Made by a program: the position numbers and the translations under genes. This document shows, in pieces, positions 35,598 to 45,400 of a stretch of 64,000 bases of DNA. The stretch is from contig JAEZEH010000124.1 of NCBI GenBank assembly GCA_023417785.1, positions 1-64,000 of the forward strand, written 5' to 3'. Numbering within the stretch: position 1 is the stretch's first letter; each line of letters starts with the position of its first letter. The notes below the pieces were generated by a model. That model was not told where the DNA came from. It saw nothing but the letters and a program-made list of their open reading frames with translations, and did no database searches. The stretch is from Bacteroidota bacterium (GTDB lineage Bacteria; Bacteroidota; Bacteroidia; Cytophagales; Cyclobacteriaceae).

Positions 35598-36173
35598 ATC
35601 AACAGCAATACAAACCGACCCAGTTTTGGCAGAGGCGGACGAAGAGGGCCTCACAAACCGGAGGAACCCTACCGCGTAAATGAGAGAATAATGGCCCAGC
35701 GGGTAAGAGTCGTGGGAGAAAACATCAAGGTTGATGTCTACCCGATTCAGCAGGCTATCAAATTGGCTCAGGAGCAGGGACTTGATCTGGTTGAGATCTC
35801 GCCAAATGCTGACCCGCCAGTATGCAAAATTGTTGATTACTCGAAATTTAAGTACGAGCAGAAGAAAAAGCAGAAAGAAATAAAGGCGAAGACTGTCAAG
35901 GTGGTCATCAAGGAGATTAGGTTCGGACCGAATACCGATGATCACGACTTCAACTTCAAAGTAAAGCATGCGCTTGAATTTTTGAAGGAGGGCGCAAAAG
36001 TAAAAGCGACAGTGTTTTTCCCGGGCCGTTCCATTGTGTACAAAGAGCGCGGAGAAATATTACTACTGAAGTTCGCACAGTTGCTGGAAGAATTCGGAAA
36101 AGTAGAGCAGATGCCCAGATTGGAAGGGAAGCGGATGAGTCTTATGCTGATGCCGAAGCAGGGAAGGAAGTAG
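35598..36173 (+). CDS. infC: Translation initiation factor IF-3 with non-canonical start codon
   Basis: Binds the 30S subunit, prevents 70S association and rejects non-cognate start codons. The first ATG in frame (35691) would cut off conserved N-terminal residues: codons upstream read RRGPHKPEEPYRVNERIMAQ, the typical IF-3 N-terminal basic tail and RxNExI motif. No ATG, GTG or TTG occurs in frame between the stop at 35583 and 35691, so initiation must use a rare codon; ATC 35598 (191 residues) is most likely, GTT 35595 second. The rest is standard: VRVVGEN, NADPPVCKIVDYSKFKYE, KEIRFGPNTDDHDFNFK, KATVFFPGR. As in E. coli, where infC starts with AUU, a rare start would let IF-3 repress its own synthesis. 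Confidence 0.9.
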   Translation: MNSNTNRPSFGRGGRRGPHKPEEPYRVNERIMAQRVRVVGENIKVDVYPIQQAIKLAQEQGLDLVEISPNADPPVCKIVDYSKFKYEQKKKQKEIKAKTVKVVIKEIRFGPNTDDHDFNFKVKHALEFLKEGAKVKATVFFPGRSIVYKERGEILLLKFAQLLEEFGKVEQMPRLEGKRMSLMLMPKQGRK

Positions 36174-36193
36174 AAAAGTTTAATTGTAAAATA

Positions 36194-36388
36194 ATGCCTA
36201 AGTTAAAAACAAAATCAGGAGCCAAGAAGCGTTTCAAAGTGACGGGCACTGGTAAGATTAAGCATAAGCATGCTTTCAAGAACCATATCTTGACGAAAAA
36301 GGAGACCAAACAAAAGCGCAGACTTACTCGCAAAGGCGTGGTCAACAAGGCGGATATGTCGAATGTAAAGGAAATGCTTATCCTTTAA
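36194..36388 (+). CDS. rpmI: 50S ribosomal protein L35
   Basis: 64-residue basic protein with the L35 signature MPKLKTKSGAKKRFKVTGTG and KHKHAFKNHIL, LTRKKG-like LTRKGVV. It lies 20 bases after infC and 76 before rplT. Confidence 0.98.
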   Translation: MPKLKTKSGAKKRFKVTGTGKIKHKHAFKNHILTKKETKQKRRLTRKGVVNKADMSNVKEMLIL

Positions 36389-36411
36389 TTGGTTTAATGT
36401 TTAACCCGGAT

Positions 36412-36447
36412 GCTGGCCTAAGTTCTCCTGACGGAGACGCCATCAGC
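36412..36447 (+). promoter_or_regulatory. Candidate leader structure before rplT
   Basis: In the rpmI-rplT gap, hairpin TCTCC-TGAC-GGAGA (36424-36428 with 36433-36437) is enclosed by a second pairing of GCTG (36412-36415) with CAGC (36444-36447) and GC with GC. A two-helix structure with internal bulge at this place could be an L20 autoregulatory binding site, as L20 represses rpmI-rplT in E. coli and Bacillus. This is inference from position and folding by eye. Confidence 0.35.
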
Positions 36448-36464
36448 CAAAAAGAAAAAGAGAA

Positions 36465-36809
36465 ATGCCAAGATCGGTAAACAGTGTAGCCTCAAGGGCT
36501 AAGCGAAAAAGGATTTTGAAACTCGCGAAGGGTTTCTTCGGTCGTAAGAAAAATGTCTGGACCGTTGCAAAGAATGCTGTCGAAAAAGGATTGGTTTATG
36601 CCTACCGCGACAGAAAGCAGAAGAAAAGAGAATTCAGAGCGATCTGGATCGCCCGTATTAACGCGGGAGCTCGCCTTCACGGAATGTCTTATTCCGAATT
36701 TATGGGGAAAATCAAGAAGGCCGGGATTGACCTCAACAGAAAGGTACTTGCTGACCTGGCAATGAATCATCCTGCTGCTTTTGAAGCAGTTGTTAAGAAA
36801 TTCAAGTAA
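36465..36809 (+). CDS. rplT: 50S ribosomal protein L20
   Basis: 114-residue rRNA-binding protein required early in 50S assembly. Signature MPRSVNSVASRAKRKRILK (usually MPRVKRGVxARxRRKKxLK), KGFFGRKKNVWTVAKNAV, RDRKQKKREFRAIWI and RINAGARLHGMSYSEFMG, DLNRKVLADLA. Last gene of the thrS-infC-rpmI-rplT group; strong terminator follows. Confidence 0.98.
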   Translation: MPRSVNSVASRAKRKRILKLAKGFFGRKKNVWTVAKNAVEKGLVYAYRDRKQKKREFRAIWIARINAGARLHGMSYSEFMGKIKKAGIDLNRKVLADLAMNHPAAFEAVVKKFK

Positions 36810-36839
36810 AACTTACACGTAAGATTTATAGGTAAAGAA

Positions 36840-36861
36840 GGGCACGACAGTGCCCTTTTTT
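36840..36861 (+). terminator. Rho-independent terminator after rplT
   Basis: Stem GGGCAC / GTGCCC (36840-36845 with 36850-36855), loop GACA, followed by TTTTTT. Confidence 0.85.
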
Positions 36862-36990
36862 GTTTGGCTTATTTTGACTTAATTGGGGAACCTGTTTCGT
36901 AAAATGGGGAGACATTTTTTCTAGCCTAACTTGTGTGGTATTCGTGCGATTTTTTAAACGCAATACGCTAATTATTGAGTTCGTTCGGTT

Positions 36991-39900
36991 ATGTTAAACA
37001 AGCCGTTACATACCGAAGTAGAACTTGAACCTGCCAGGCCCGTTGATTTTTCAATCAGCGGTCAGAATCCATTTCCCGGTTTGCGGCCATTCAGCGTTGA
37101 TGAATCCTATCTCTATTTCGGTCGCGAAGAACATGTAAACGATATCCTCGAAAAGATTTCCCGGAACCGCTTTGTTTCCATAATGGGTTATTCAGGCAGT
37201 GGAAAATCCTCACTCATGTATTGCGGATTTGTCCCCGTGCTCCATGGCGGTTTTTTGATGGCGAATGGCCCGCATTGGAAGGTCGTTGTTAGCCGGCCGG
37301 GAAAGTCACCGTTAGAAGGCCTGGCGGAGTCCATTGTTGATCTGCGCATCAGTGAACGAATGGCTACAGAAGAAGAACGTGGCTTTCACAAAGCAGTGAT
37401 TACTTCTCTCTTGCGCAGCGGGACGAATGGCCTGGTTGAAGCCTCGAGGTATCTCCAGACTGAACAGAAGGAGAACATATTTTTTCTTGTCGATCAATTC
37501 GAAGAAATATTCCGGTACCAGGATGCCAAAGGGGCACACGCCGAACATTCAGAAAACGAAGCACAGCATTACGTCAAGTTACTTCTTAGTGCTATTTCGC
37601 AAAGTGATGTTCCGGTCTACATCGCATTGACAATGCGTTCCGATTTCATTGGGGAGTGCGCTGCCTTTCCTGGCCTGACAACAGAGATTAACAAAAGCAA
37701 CTACCTCGTGCCCCAGATGACCCGCGAACAGAAACGCGCAGCCATCGAAGGCCCCATAGCGGTTGCCGGAGGTAGCATTACGCCGAGGTTGGTTAAGCGA
37801 TTGCTTAACGACATCGGACCCAATCAGGACCAGCTCCCGATTTTGCAGCACGCGCTCATGCGGACCTGGGACTATTGGGTGATGAACCATGAGCCGGGAG
37901 AAGCGATGGACCTCCGCCACTATCAGGCTATTGGCCGGGTTACACAGGCTCTGTCACTTCATGCCAATGAGCTTTACGATGATCTGACTTCGCGCGAAAA
38001 GGAAATAGCCGAAGTGTTGTTCAAGAGTATAACGGAAAAGAACGAGAACAATCTGGGGCTTCGCCGGCCATGCAGGCTTGGCCTTGTTGCTGAACTTGCC
38101 GAAGCTTCGGAGGAAGATGTTATCCGCGTCGTGGATCATTTCAGGCAACCAGGTCGCTCTTTTTTGATGCCGGGAGCGCATATTCCGCTACATGCCGATT
38201 CAATGATCGAGCTTTCGCACGAAAGCTTAATGCGAATCTGGACGCGCCTTTCCGTGTGGGTTGATGATGAATTTGAATCAGCCTCAATGTATAAGCGCCT
38301 TTCGGAGGCCGCGGCAATGTATCAGATTGGCAAAACGGGATTATGGCGTCCACCGGATTTGCAACTTGCCCTGAACTGGCAGAAAAAACAACGCCCCACA
38401 CGTGAATGGGGCCAGCGGTATGACGAGGCATTCGAACGTGCGATAGTTTTTCTGGATACCAGTCGGATAACCTATGAAGCCGAGTTAAAGAACCAGGAAA
38501 TGCTGCAGCGTCGCGTTCTTGCGAGAACGCGTGCAACGGCAATTATTCTGGGAGTAGCTTTCCTGATTGCCATCCTTTTCTTTGTGTTTGCTTACATTCA
38601 GAAACTGGAGGCCGATAAAGACAAGCTACGCGCTGAGCAAAGTAATAAGGAGGCACAGGAACAACGCCTTCTGGCAGAAATTCAAAAAAACCAGGCAGAC
38701 AGCCTTCGTCTTGTAACAGAAAGGAGAGCTATTGAGTTGGAAGCCGCCAAAGAATCGGTTGAAAACGCGCTCGATCTTGCTATCCGTGAACGCGACCGCG
38801 CGGATGAGGCGCTTGCGAGGGCTCGCCAACAGGAAGAAAACGCCCGTCTTGCCGGGCAGGATGCATTCCTCTCCCGACTCATGGCGGACGAGAACGCAGA
38901 AGAAGCGCGAAAGGCGTATGAATATGCCCACCGCCTTTATATGCTGACCAAGGCGCAGGAATTAGCATCCAAGGCCGCTGTACAAGACGACGACAGTCAG
39001 CTCGCCGGACTGCAGGCGATGCAGGGCTACATGTTCCACACCACTTATCAGGGCAAGAAATACGATCGTTATATCTATGAGGGATTGTATAGCGCGTTAA
39101 CAAAGTTATCAGGAAGCTCATACAATGCCATGAAAGCTCAGGGGCCGCCACGCATTCATATGCGATCACTGGCGATCTCATCTGCAGGAAACGCTTTTTA
39201 TATTTCAGGAGCCGACGGACGAATCTATCTTGGCGATCTGGATAAAATGACCAATAAAGCTACTGGGTTGCAGACAGCATATCCAAGCAAGGTCATCGCA
39301 TTGAGTAAAGATGAAAAGTATTTGGTTAATGGAAGCGACTCCGCCATCATTGATATCTATGACCTGAAGAATCCTTCCCGAAGCAGAATAATCAGAGGAT
39401 TAAAAGGAGCAACGAATGACATTGAATTCCTTCCGGATAATTCCGGATTCCTCGTCGCCAGCCAGAACAGGACCATCAACTTCGTGGATATAAACACGGG
39501 AGCAGTAAAGGTACTTTTCAATTTACCATACGAGATAAAGGCAATTAGTGTACGAAACGACGGCCGGGTTCTCGCGGCAGCGTCATGGTCCGGGCAGGTA
39601 CTGATTATCGATTTGCGCAGTCAACAGGTTTCGGAACTTGTGAACGAGGTAAATGCAAGGATACTATCCGTGAAATTCAGCCCGGGGGGATCAATGCTCG
39701 CCTATGGTTTTGAAGACAAGAATAATACGAAACGCGGTATTGTACGATTATACAACTTCACAAATCAGAAAACGCGACAGTTTGGAGGCCATAGGGCTGG
39801 CGTTTATGATCTCGAATTCAGTCCGGATGAGAAACTTTTGGCCAGTGCCGGATCCGACAAACGACTTCAGCTTTATGTTCTTGATAATCCTGAAGACCTG

Positions 39901-40149
39901 CCGGTTGTGATGGAAAACAACAATGGTTTTATATGGGATATTGAGTTTTCCAAAGGATCAGATTACCTCGTTGCCGCGTGCAGTGAATCCGAAGTCAGGA
40001 TCTGGCCTACAAACCCTGCGTTGCTGGCGGAAGAAATCTGCCCTAAACTTTCCAGAAACATGACCCAGGATGAGTGGTTGAAGTACGTTGGAAGTGACAT
40101 CAAGTTCGAAGAAACCTGTAATAAAATCACCACCAAACGGAATGATTAA
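36991..40149 (+). CDS. nSTAND1-type NTPase with central transmembrane helix, coiled coil and C-terminal WD40-like propeller
   Basis: 1052 residues. The opening NPFPGLRPFSVDESYLYFGR (26-45) is the nSTAND1 hallmark. Walker A is GYSGSGKS (66-73) and Walker B FFLVDQFEEIF with Asp168. ALTMRSDFIGECA and PNQDQLPILQHALMRTW belong to the STAND NTPase module. A single strong hydrophobic helix lies at about 514-536, preceded by Arg residues (RRVLARTRAT), which predicts N-in/C-out. A long charged coiled coil (about 537-645) follows, then a propeller of WD40-like repeats (about 680-1020, for example LEFSPDEKLLASAGSDKRLQLY), ending NMTQDEWLKYVGSDIKFEETC. So the NTPase would be cytoplasmic and the propeller periplasmic. 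STAND proteins act as ligand-triggered NTP switches. It heads an operon; the barrel gene overlaps its stop by 8 bases. Confidence 0.88.
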   Translation: MLNKPLHTEVELEPARPVDFSISGQNPFPGLRPFSVDESYLYFGREEHVNDILEKISRNRFVSIMGYSGSGKSSLMYCGFVPVLHGGFLMANGPHWKVVVSRPGKSPLEGLAESIVDLRISERMATEEERGFHKAVITSLLRSGTNGLVEASRYLQTEQKENIFFLVDQFEEIFRYQDAKGAHAEHSENEAQHYVKLLLSAISQSDVPVYIALTMRSDFIGECAAFPGLTTEINKSNYLVPQMTREQKRAAIEGPIAVAGGSITPRLVKRLLNDIGPNQDQLPILQHALMRTWDYWVMNHEPGEAMDLRHYQAIGRVTQALSLHANELYDDLTSREKEIAEVLFKSITEKNENNLGLRRPCRLGLVAELAEASEEDVIRVVDHFRQPGRSFLMPGAHIPLHADSMIELSHESLMRIWTRLSVWVDDEFESASMYKRLSEAAAMYQIGKTGLWRPPDLQLALNWQKKQRPTREWGQRYDEAFERAIVFLDTSRITYEAELKNQEMLQRRVLARTRATAIILGVAFLIAILFFVFAYIQKLEADKDKLRAEQSNKEAQEQRLLAEIQKNQADSLRLVTERRAIELEAAKESVENALDLAIRERDRADEALARARQQEENARLAGQDAFLSRLMADENAEEARKAYEYAHRLYMLTKAQELASKAAVQDDDSQLAGLQAMQGYMFHTTYQGKKYDRYIYEGLYSALTKLSGSSYNAMKAQGPPRIHMRSLAISSAGNAFYISGADGRIYLGDLDKMTNKATGLQTAYPSKVIALSKDEKYLVNGSDSAIIDIYDLKNPSRSRIIRGLKGATNDIEFLPDNSGFLVASQNRTINFVDINTGAVKVLFNLPYEIKAISVRNDGRVLAAASWSGQVLIIDLRSQQVSELVNEVNARILSVKFSPGGSMLAYGFEDKNNTKRGIVRLYNFTNQKTRQFGGHRAGVYDLEFSPDEKLLASAGSDKRLQLYVLDNPEDLPVVMENNNGFIWDIEFSKGSDYLVAACSESEVRIWPTNPALLAEEICPKLSRNMTQDEWLKYVGSDIKFEETCNKITTKRND

Positions 40150-41209
40150 ATCTTTACTTACCGCTTTCTTCATTTCGCTTGTTTGCCTTACGCGGCTCGT
40201 CGCGCAGAGTGAATGCGAACTCACGTTGCTTCGTGCGCAGGAAGAATTCGATGCGGGAAGGTTTTATTCCGTTCCGGGATTCCTTAAGTCGTGTCTTGAA
40301 AAGAATCAAAATCGCGAATGGAAGCAGCGGGCGCATCTCCTTCTGGCAGAGACCTACCTGCTTTTGGAAGAACCTCAAAACGCTGATGAAAGCTATCTCA
40401 ATGTTCTCCGCGCGGACCCCGAATTCACGACGGATGAAGGCCGCGATCCCATTGATCTCGTCTATTTAAGCAGGAAGTTTACAGCAACACCTATTCTTTC
40501 CTTCTACGGAAAGGTCGGTTTGAATACCTCATTCGTGCACGTCCTGAACGACATAAGAATCTCGCCGCAGGGAAATATCAAAGAAGAATATTCGGGCAGA
40601 ACAGGCTGGCAGGGCGGCGCCGGTGTGCAGTTTCATTACAACGAACGTATTAATTTCGGTGGCGAGGTAAATTATGTCTTCTCGAGTTATCGGCATAGGA
40701 GTCGTGGTATGTTTCAGGAAGGAAATTACAACGTCGATTTCACGGAAAAACAAACCTGGCTGAACGTCCCCCTACTTGTCAAATACACATGGCCAGTTGC
40801 AACTCTTGAACCTTATGTTTACGGAGGTGCTTTCCTTAACATCCTTCTTGCGTCGCGGGCAGATATCATAATCAACAGCAATATTGAAAGCCCTGTGATT
40901 AATGTGATGGAAATGCGAAACACAGTTAATCATGGGCTCCTTTTGGGCGGTGGATTCAGATACAAGTGGAATCTGCGCTATCTGTTTGGAGAAGTACGAT
41001 ACAATCTCGGGATGTCAAATCTCGCGAATCCGGAACACCGATACAACGATGTCAATCAAAGCTGGCCTTACGTAGATGATGATTTTCGGTTGAATAACCT
41101 CTCTGTAAACATCGGGTATTTGCATCCGATTTACAAAGCCAGAAAACTCAAGAATGCGAGGACGAAGTCCGTGCTTCGAAAGCTGGAAAGGAGGCGCGAT
41201 GATGATTAA
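40142..41209 (+). CDS. Outer-membrane beta-barrel protein with N-terminal TPR-like domain
   Basis: About 355 residues from ATG 40142, giving a signal peptide (LLTAFFISLVCLTRLVAQ). Residues 20-110 look like TPR-type helices (LTLLRAQEEFDAGRFYSV, LLLAETYLLLEEPQNADESY). From about 120 on, alternating beta strands with aromatic girdle residues resemble small PorT/OmpW-like barrels (GKVGLNTSFVHVL, INFGGEVNYVFSSY, LLGGGFRYKW). The C-terminus is charged (RKLERRRDDD), unlike a barrel end, so it may reach into the periplasm. Its start overlaps the STAND gene and its end overlaps the next gene, implying tight co-translation and a shared complex. Confidence 0.75.
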   Translation: MIKSLLTAFFISLVCLTRLVAQSECELTLLRAQEEFDAGRFYSVPGFLKSCLEKNQNREWKQRAHLLLAETYLLLEEPQNADESYLNVLRADPEFTTDEGRDPIDLVYLSRKFTATPILSFYGKVGLNTSFVHVLNDIRISPQGNIKEEYSGRTGWQGGAGVQFHYNERINFGGEVNYVFSSYRHRSRGMFQEGNYNVDFTEKQTWLNVPLLVKYTWPVATLEPYVYGGAFLNILLASRADIIINSNIESPVINVMEMRNTVNHGLLLGGGFRYKWNLRYLFGEVRYNLGMSNLANPEHRYNDVNQSWPYVDDDFRLNNLSVNIGYLHPIYKARKLKNARTKSVLRKLERRRDDD

Positions 41210-42458
41210 CTACCGTAGCAGATGGACTGTGTTTCTGATTTTGTTCCTTGTGGTATCAGCCTGCGATACCAGTCGCAATGTGGAGCCACGCTTCCAAAAC
41301 TACTTCGTAAAATATTTTGGCGACGAAGGTGACCAGAGCGCAGCAGATCTTATCGTCAACTCCGATGGTTCGATGGTTCTTCTTGGGAATTCTGTCCTTC
41401 CAGCCGGAAATAAAAGCCCTTTTCTGGTCCACCTGAATCCAGTCGGAGACATCGTCTGGGAACTGACTTTTGGGGAAAACGAAACTGCTGTTGACATTGA
41501 AGCGATCCATAGGGGAGCGCACCAGGGCGGTTTCGTTATTGTGTCAAATCTAGGTGACATCGAACATTCACGCATCAGAATATGGAGAATTTCGCCTGGC
41601 GGGTCCGTTATTGATAGCGTTACGATTACTGATCAAAACCCGGATGCCGTCACACAAATTGCAAGGAGCATAACATCGTTGACGGGCCGGGATGGGTTTG
41701 TTGTAACAGGTTCAGCCGATGCGGCTTTCACGGTGGAAACATCGCCCGAAATCATCGCCCCGTCTGATTCGGATATTCTCGCACTCTATATAGATGATAC
41801 ATTTTCCGTTGTTGAGAATATTGTTTCAAAAGGCGGTGAGATGAACGGTTCGGGCGTAAGGGTATTTGAGATGCCTGATTCTCCCGACAACCAATTCGTT
41901 CTCTTCAGTTACACTGACAGGCCATTTCGCACGAACGCATTTGGGTACAATTTCTCCTATGACATTATTTCTTCGGGAGTTCCCATTGGACAGCTGATTG
42001 GATCTGAAGAGGATCGCGAAGTGTTGGCGACGGTAATAAAGACCCCGTTAATCCTTGGTGAAGGCTTCCTTATGGTAGGTACGTCACTTTCCGGTTCATC
42101 GTCGCAGGGAGACATCTATCTTGTAAAGTTCAATAGTTCATTCGAGTACAAATCCTTTGATAAAAAGGTTGAGTTGGGGATAAATATTGAATGCGTGTCT
42201 GCCGCAGTTGCTCCATCCGGGTATTATGTGCTTTCCAATGAAATCGTTGACGCGTCAGTTAAGAATATTTTGTTGACTAAAATGACCTCGGATGGCAATG
42301 TCGAATGGGTGAGAAGCTTCGGGGCGCAGGATTCTGAAGACACCGCGTCTGCGATCCATACATTACCTGATGGGAGGATCGCCATCGTCGGAACCATGCA
42401 GTTGAAAACACGCCGGAAAATGGCACTCATCGTTGTAAACAGTAACGGAGCATTTTAA
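41202..42458 (+). CDS. Lipoprotein with propeller-like repeats, unknown function
   Basis: About 418 residues. ATG 41202 is chosen because AAAGGAGG lies seven bases upstream; ATG 41199 is immediately adjacent. The signal ends in lipobox VVSAC (about residue 21). The body has six to seven repeated beta units of the type GGFVIVSNLGD, DGFVVTGSAD, EGFLMVGTSLSG, SGYYVLSNEIVD and DGRIAIVGTMQL, each followed by a strand containing a W or K-L-N segment. This pattern resembles delta-60/WD-like propellers. No enzyme motif is seen. It sits between the barrel and the adhesin genes (overlap 8 and gap 2 bases), so it probably joins the same envelope complex. Confidence 0.7.
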   Translation: MINYRSRWTVFLILFLVVSACDTSRNVEPRFQNYFVKYFGDEGDQSAADLIVNSDGSMVLLGNSVLPAGNKSPFLVHLNPVGDIVWELTFGENETAVDIEAIHRGAHQGGFVIVSNLGDIEHSRIRIWRISPGGSVIDSVTITDQNPDAVTQIARSITSLTGRDGFVVTGSADAAFTVETSPEIIAPSDSDILALYIDDTFSVVENIVSKGGEMNGSGVRVFEMPDSPDNQFVLFSYTDRPFRTNAFGYNFSYDIISSGVPIGQLIGSEEDREVLATVIKTPLILGEGFLMVGTSLSGSSSQGDIYLVKFNSSFEYKSFDKKVELGINIECVSAAVAPSGYYVLSNEIVDASVKNILLTKMTSDGNVEWVRSFGAQDSEDTASAIHTLPDGRIAIVGTMQLKTRRKMALIVVNSNGAF

Positions 42459-42460
42459 TT

Positions 42461-45400
42461 ATGAAAAGAACCGCTCCATACTCCTTAGCCCTGGCTTATC
42501 TGCAAAAACTGCTGATCGTATTTTGTTTCCTGGGACCGGTAGTAGGGTACGGCCAGGTTACCATAACTGGTGGGAACGGGGGTACAGTATTGTGTGCAGA
42601 CAATGAGTATGAAACGCTTACGCCAATTGTTATCAATGAGACAGCCGTTGGTGATTTCAATGTGCGATTGTTCACGCTGGACTTGCTCCGCCTTGGATTA
42701 ACCAATCCTGCATTTCAGTTTGAGCCTAATTCAGGTTCAGTAGCATTCACCGGAACGGGGTCAATATCTGTAGTTGCTACCATGCAGGTTACAACGACAT
42801 TGGTTGAGATTCAGATCGTCGAAGGTGACAACGCAAATGCCGGGGGACTTAATACGATTACGATAACCGGCCTCAAAGTAAGAGCATCATCTGCAGTTCC
42901 TGGAACGAACTATATCCGGCGTGTGGCCTCACCGCAAGAATTCGTAATAAACGGACTAGCGGTGGGTGCGAATTTGGCGCAGGTTGCAAGCTATGCTTCC
43001 CCAACAGTGAGTGCGGGTAGTGATGAACTGTTTTGTTCGACCGGTGCCTTCAACTTCTCGTCGCAGTCAGTCGCGGCATCAGTCTCTGTCGGGGCTGATG
43101 TGTTATGGACACACAACGGCGTCGGATCACTTACAAATGCAACTACAGTCACACCGACTTATACACCAGGACCATCGGAATTCGGCAAAGTTCAATTCAC
43201 GGTAACGGCAAGCAATATTAATGGCAGTTGTGCAACGGTGAGCGATGTTATGGAACTCGACATCACAGAAATGCCGTCAATAGTAACTCAGCCGACACCA
43301 CAAACCATCTGTGAAGGGGGCGCTATTTCTTTGAATGTAGCAGCTGCGGGCGCGGGACTGACCTATGAATGGTTCCGCGGAGCCACATCGCTCAACGCCC
43401 CCAGCGCATCAGCAAATACACTAACGATCACCAACGCGAACAGTACCCATGCGGGTAACTACACCGTCGTGGTTCGTGGTACCTGTGATGCAACTGGCGT
43501 CACCAGTGCAGTGGCCGCGGTAGGAGTAGAAGAAGCACCGGAAGTTATTACGCATCCGGCAAATCAGACGATCTGCCAGGACGGTTCAACGACGATGACC
43601 GTAGACGCAGGTTCAACCTTTGCGCCTGAATATCAGTGGCAGGTAAACCGCAATGATGGATCAGGGTATGTTGATCTGACTAACGACGCGCAGCATGCTG
43701 ACGTTACCACAGCCACCCTTACGATACAGAATACACCGTTCGCCGCGAATGGTTACTTGTACCGCGCACGTATCTCAAGTACGGGTACTTGTTCAGGCAT
43801 TGCCTTAAGCAACGCAGCGGTACTCACTGTTCAGGAGAAGCCGGTGATTGACGTACAACCTGTTGATGCATCCCTTTGCAGCGGCGAGTCAGTAACTTTC
43901 TCCGTTCAGGCACATGGTGAGGGATTGACTTACCAATGGCAAAAAGACGGTGTAGATATTGGTTCGGCCACAACAAATCCATTGCTTACATTGATTGGAG
44001 TCACTGTTGCGGATGCCGGAAGTTATACGGTAACGGTGAGTGGTACATGTGCTCCGGCAATTACGAGTGTTAATGCAACACTGATTGTACAGGAACTTCC
44101 AGTGATCACTAACACCCATGAACAATTAAGCATCCAGATATGTAGCGGAGAAGCCCTTACTTTTGTGCCGCAGTTTTCCATCCCCGGAACAACCTTCACC
44201 TGGGAAAGTGAGAACACAGCAGAAATAACCGGTGGAGTGACGATCACCGGAAATGACTTCACAACTCAAGTGCCGGTGAACAACACGAGCACAGCAGGTA
44301 CAATCACGTATCGTGTTACCCCGCGCTTCAACAGCTGCGATGGAATTCCCTTCAATTTTGTTGTGGTTGTGAAACCATTGCCAACAGCTTTCGCAGCCGA
44401 CAAAACAATCTGCAGTGGCGAAGAAACCAACATTGCCTTGTTACCTTCCCCTAAGAATGTACCCGGAACAACCTTCGAGTGGGTGGCGACCGCGAATAAT
44501 GTCGCCGGAGCTTTACCTGGAAACGGTACTTCACTTAATCAAATCCTGACAACGGATGCCACCGGTGGAAGTGTTGAATATCACGTTACACCCTCAGCCA
44601 ATGGTTGTATCGGTCCGGACTATACCATAACGGTAACCGTCAACCCACTGCCTGAAGTTGATGCCGGACCGGATTTCAGCAATTGTGAACCGTCGTCTTT
44701 CACACTAACGGGAACCATAGGAGGTAGTGCTACATCAGCAACGTGGACCGTAGGAGCCGGAGCTGCCGGAGTCCTTTCGGCGTCTAGCCTCAGTGGTAAC
44801 GTGGTGACCGCTACATATACTGTTGCACCGGCGGATCTCAATAAGACATTTAGCTTCTACCTTACCACAAATGATCCGGATGTTGCGGGGCCATGTACGT
44901 CAGCAGCAGACGAAGTCCGTGTGACCTTATACGAATTACCTGAAGTAGCCCTGTCAGAACTTAAACCTCAGTACGCTGAAAATGATCCGGTTCAACTTTT
45001 GTCAGGATTTCCCACCAAAGATGGTTTCGGAGTCTTTACTGGTCCTGGAATCACCGCAGGCACGAACGAGTTCAATCCGGGCAATGCCACCATCGGGATG
45101 AACGTAATCACCTACACCTTTACCAGTTCAATCACGGGGTGTGTTAACAGCGATTCCAAGAATACGATCGTCAACGCGCTGACCGACATTGACTTTGATA
45201 TCGGTGCCAATCCACGCCGGGCCGTGAATGGGGACCTTCTTATTTGTGAGAATCTCGACCGGCAACCGATTAACGGCTATCCTCATCCTTCGGAGGGGCG
45301 TGTGCCTACGTCATTCATCTCCGAAGACGGGAAATTATCTTTCATAGTCGAGGGCGGAGAATGGTTTATTCAGACAAATAACCTTGGTGGGTCGGCTGGT

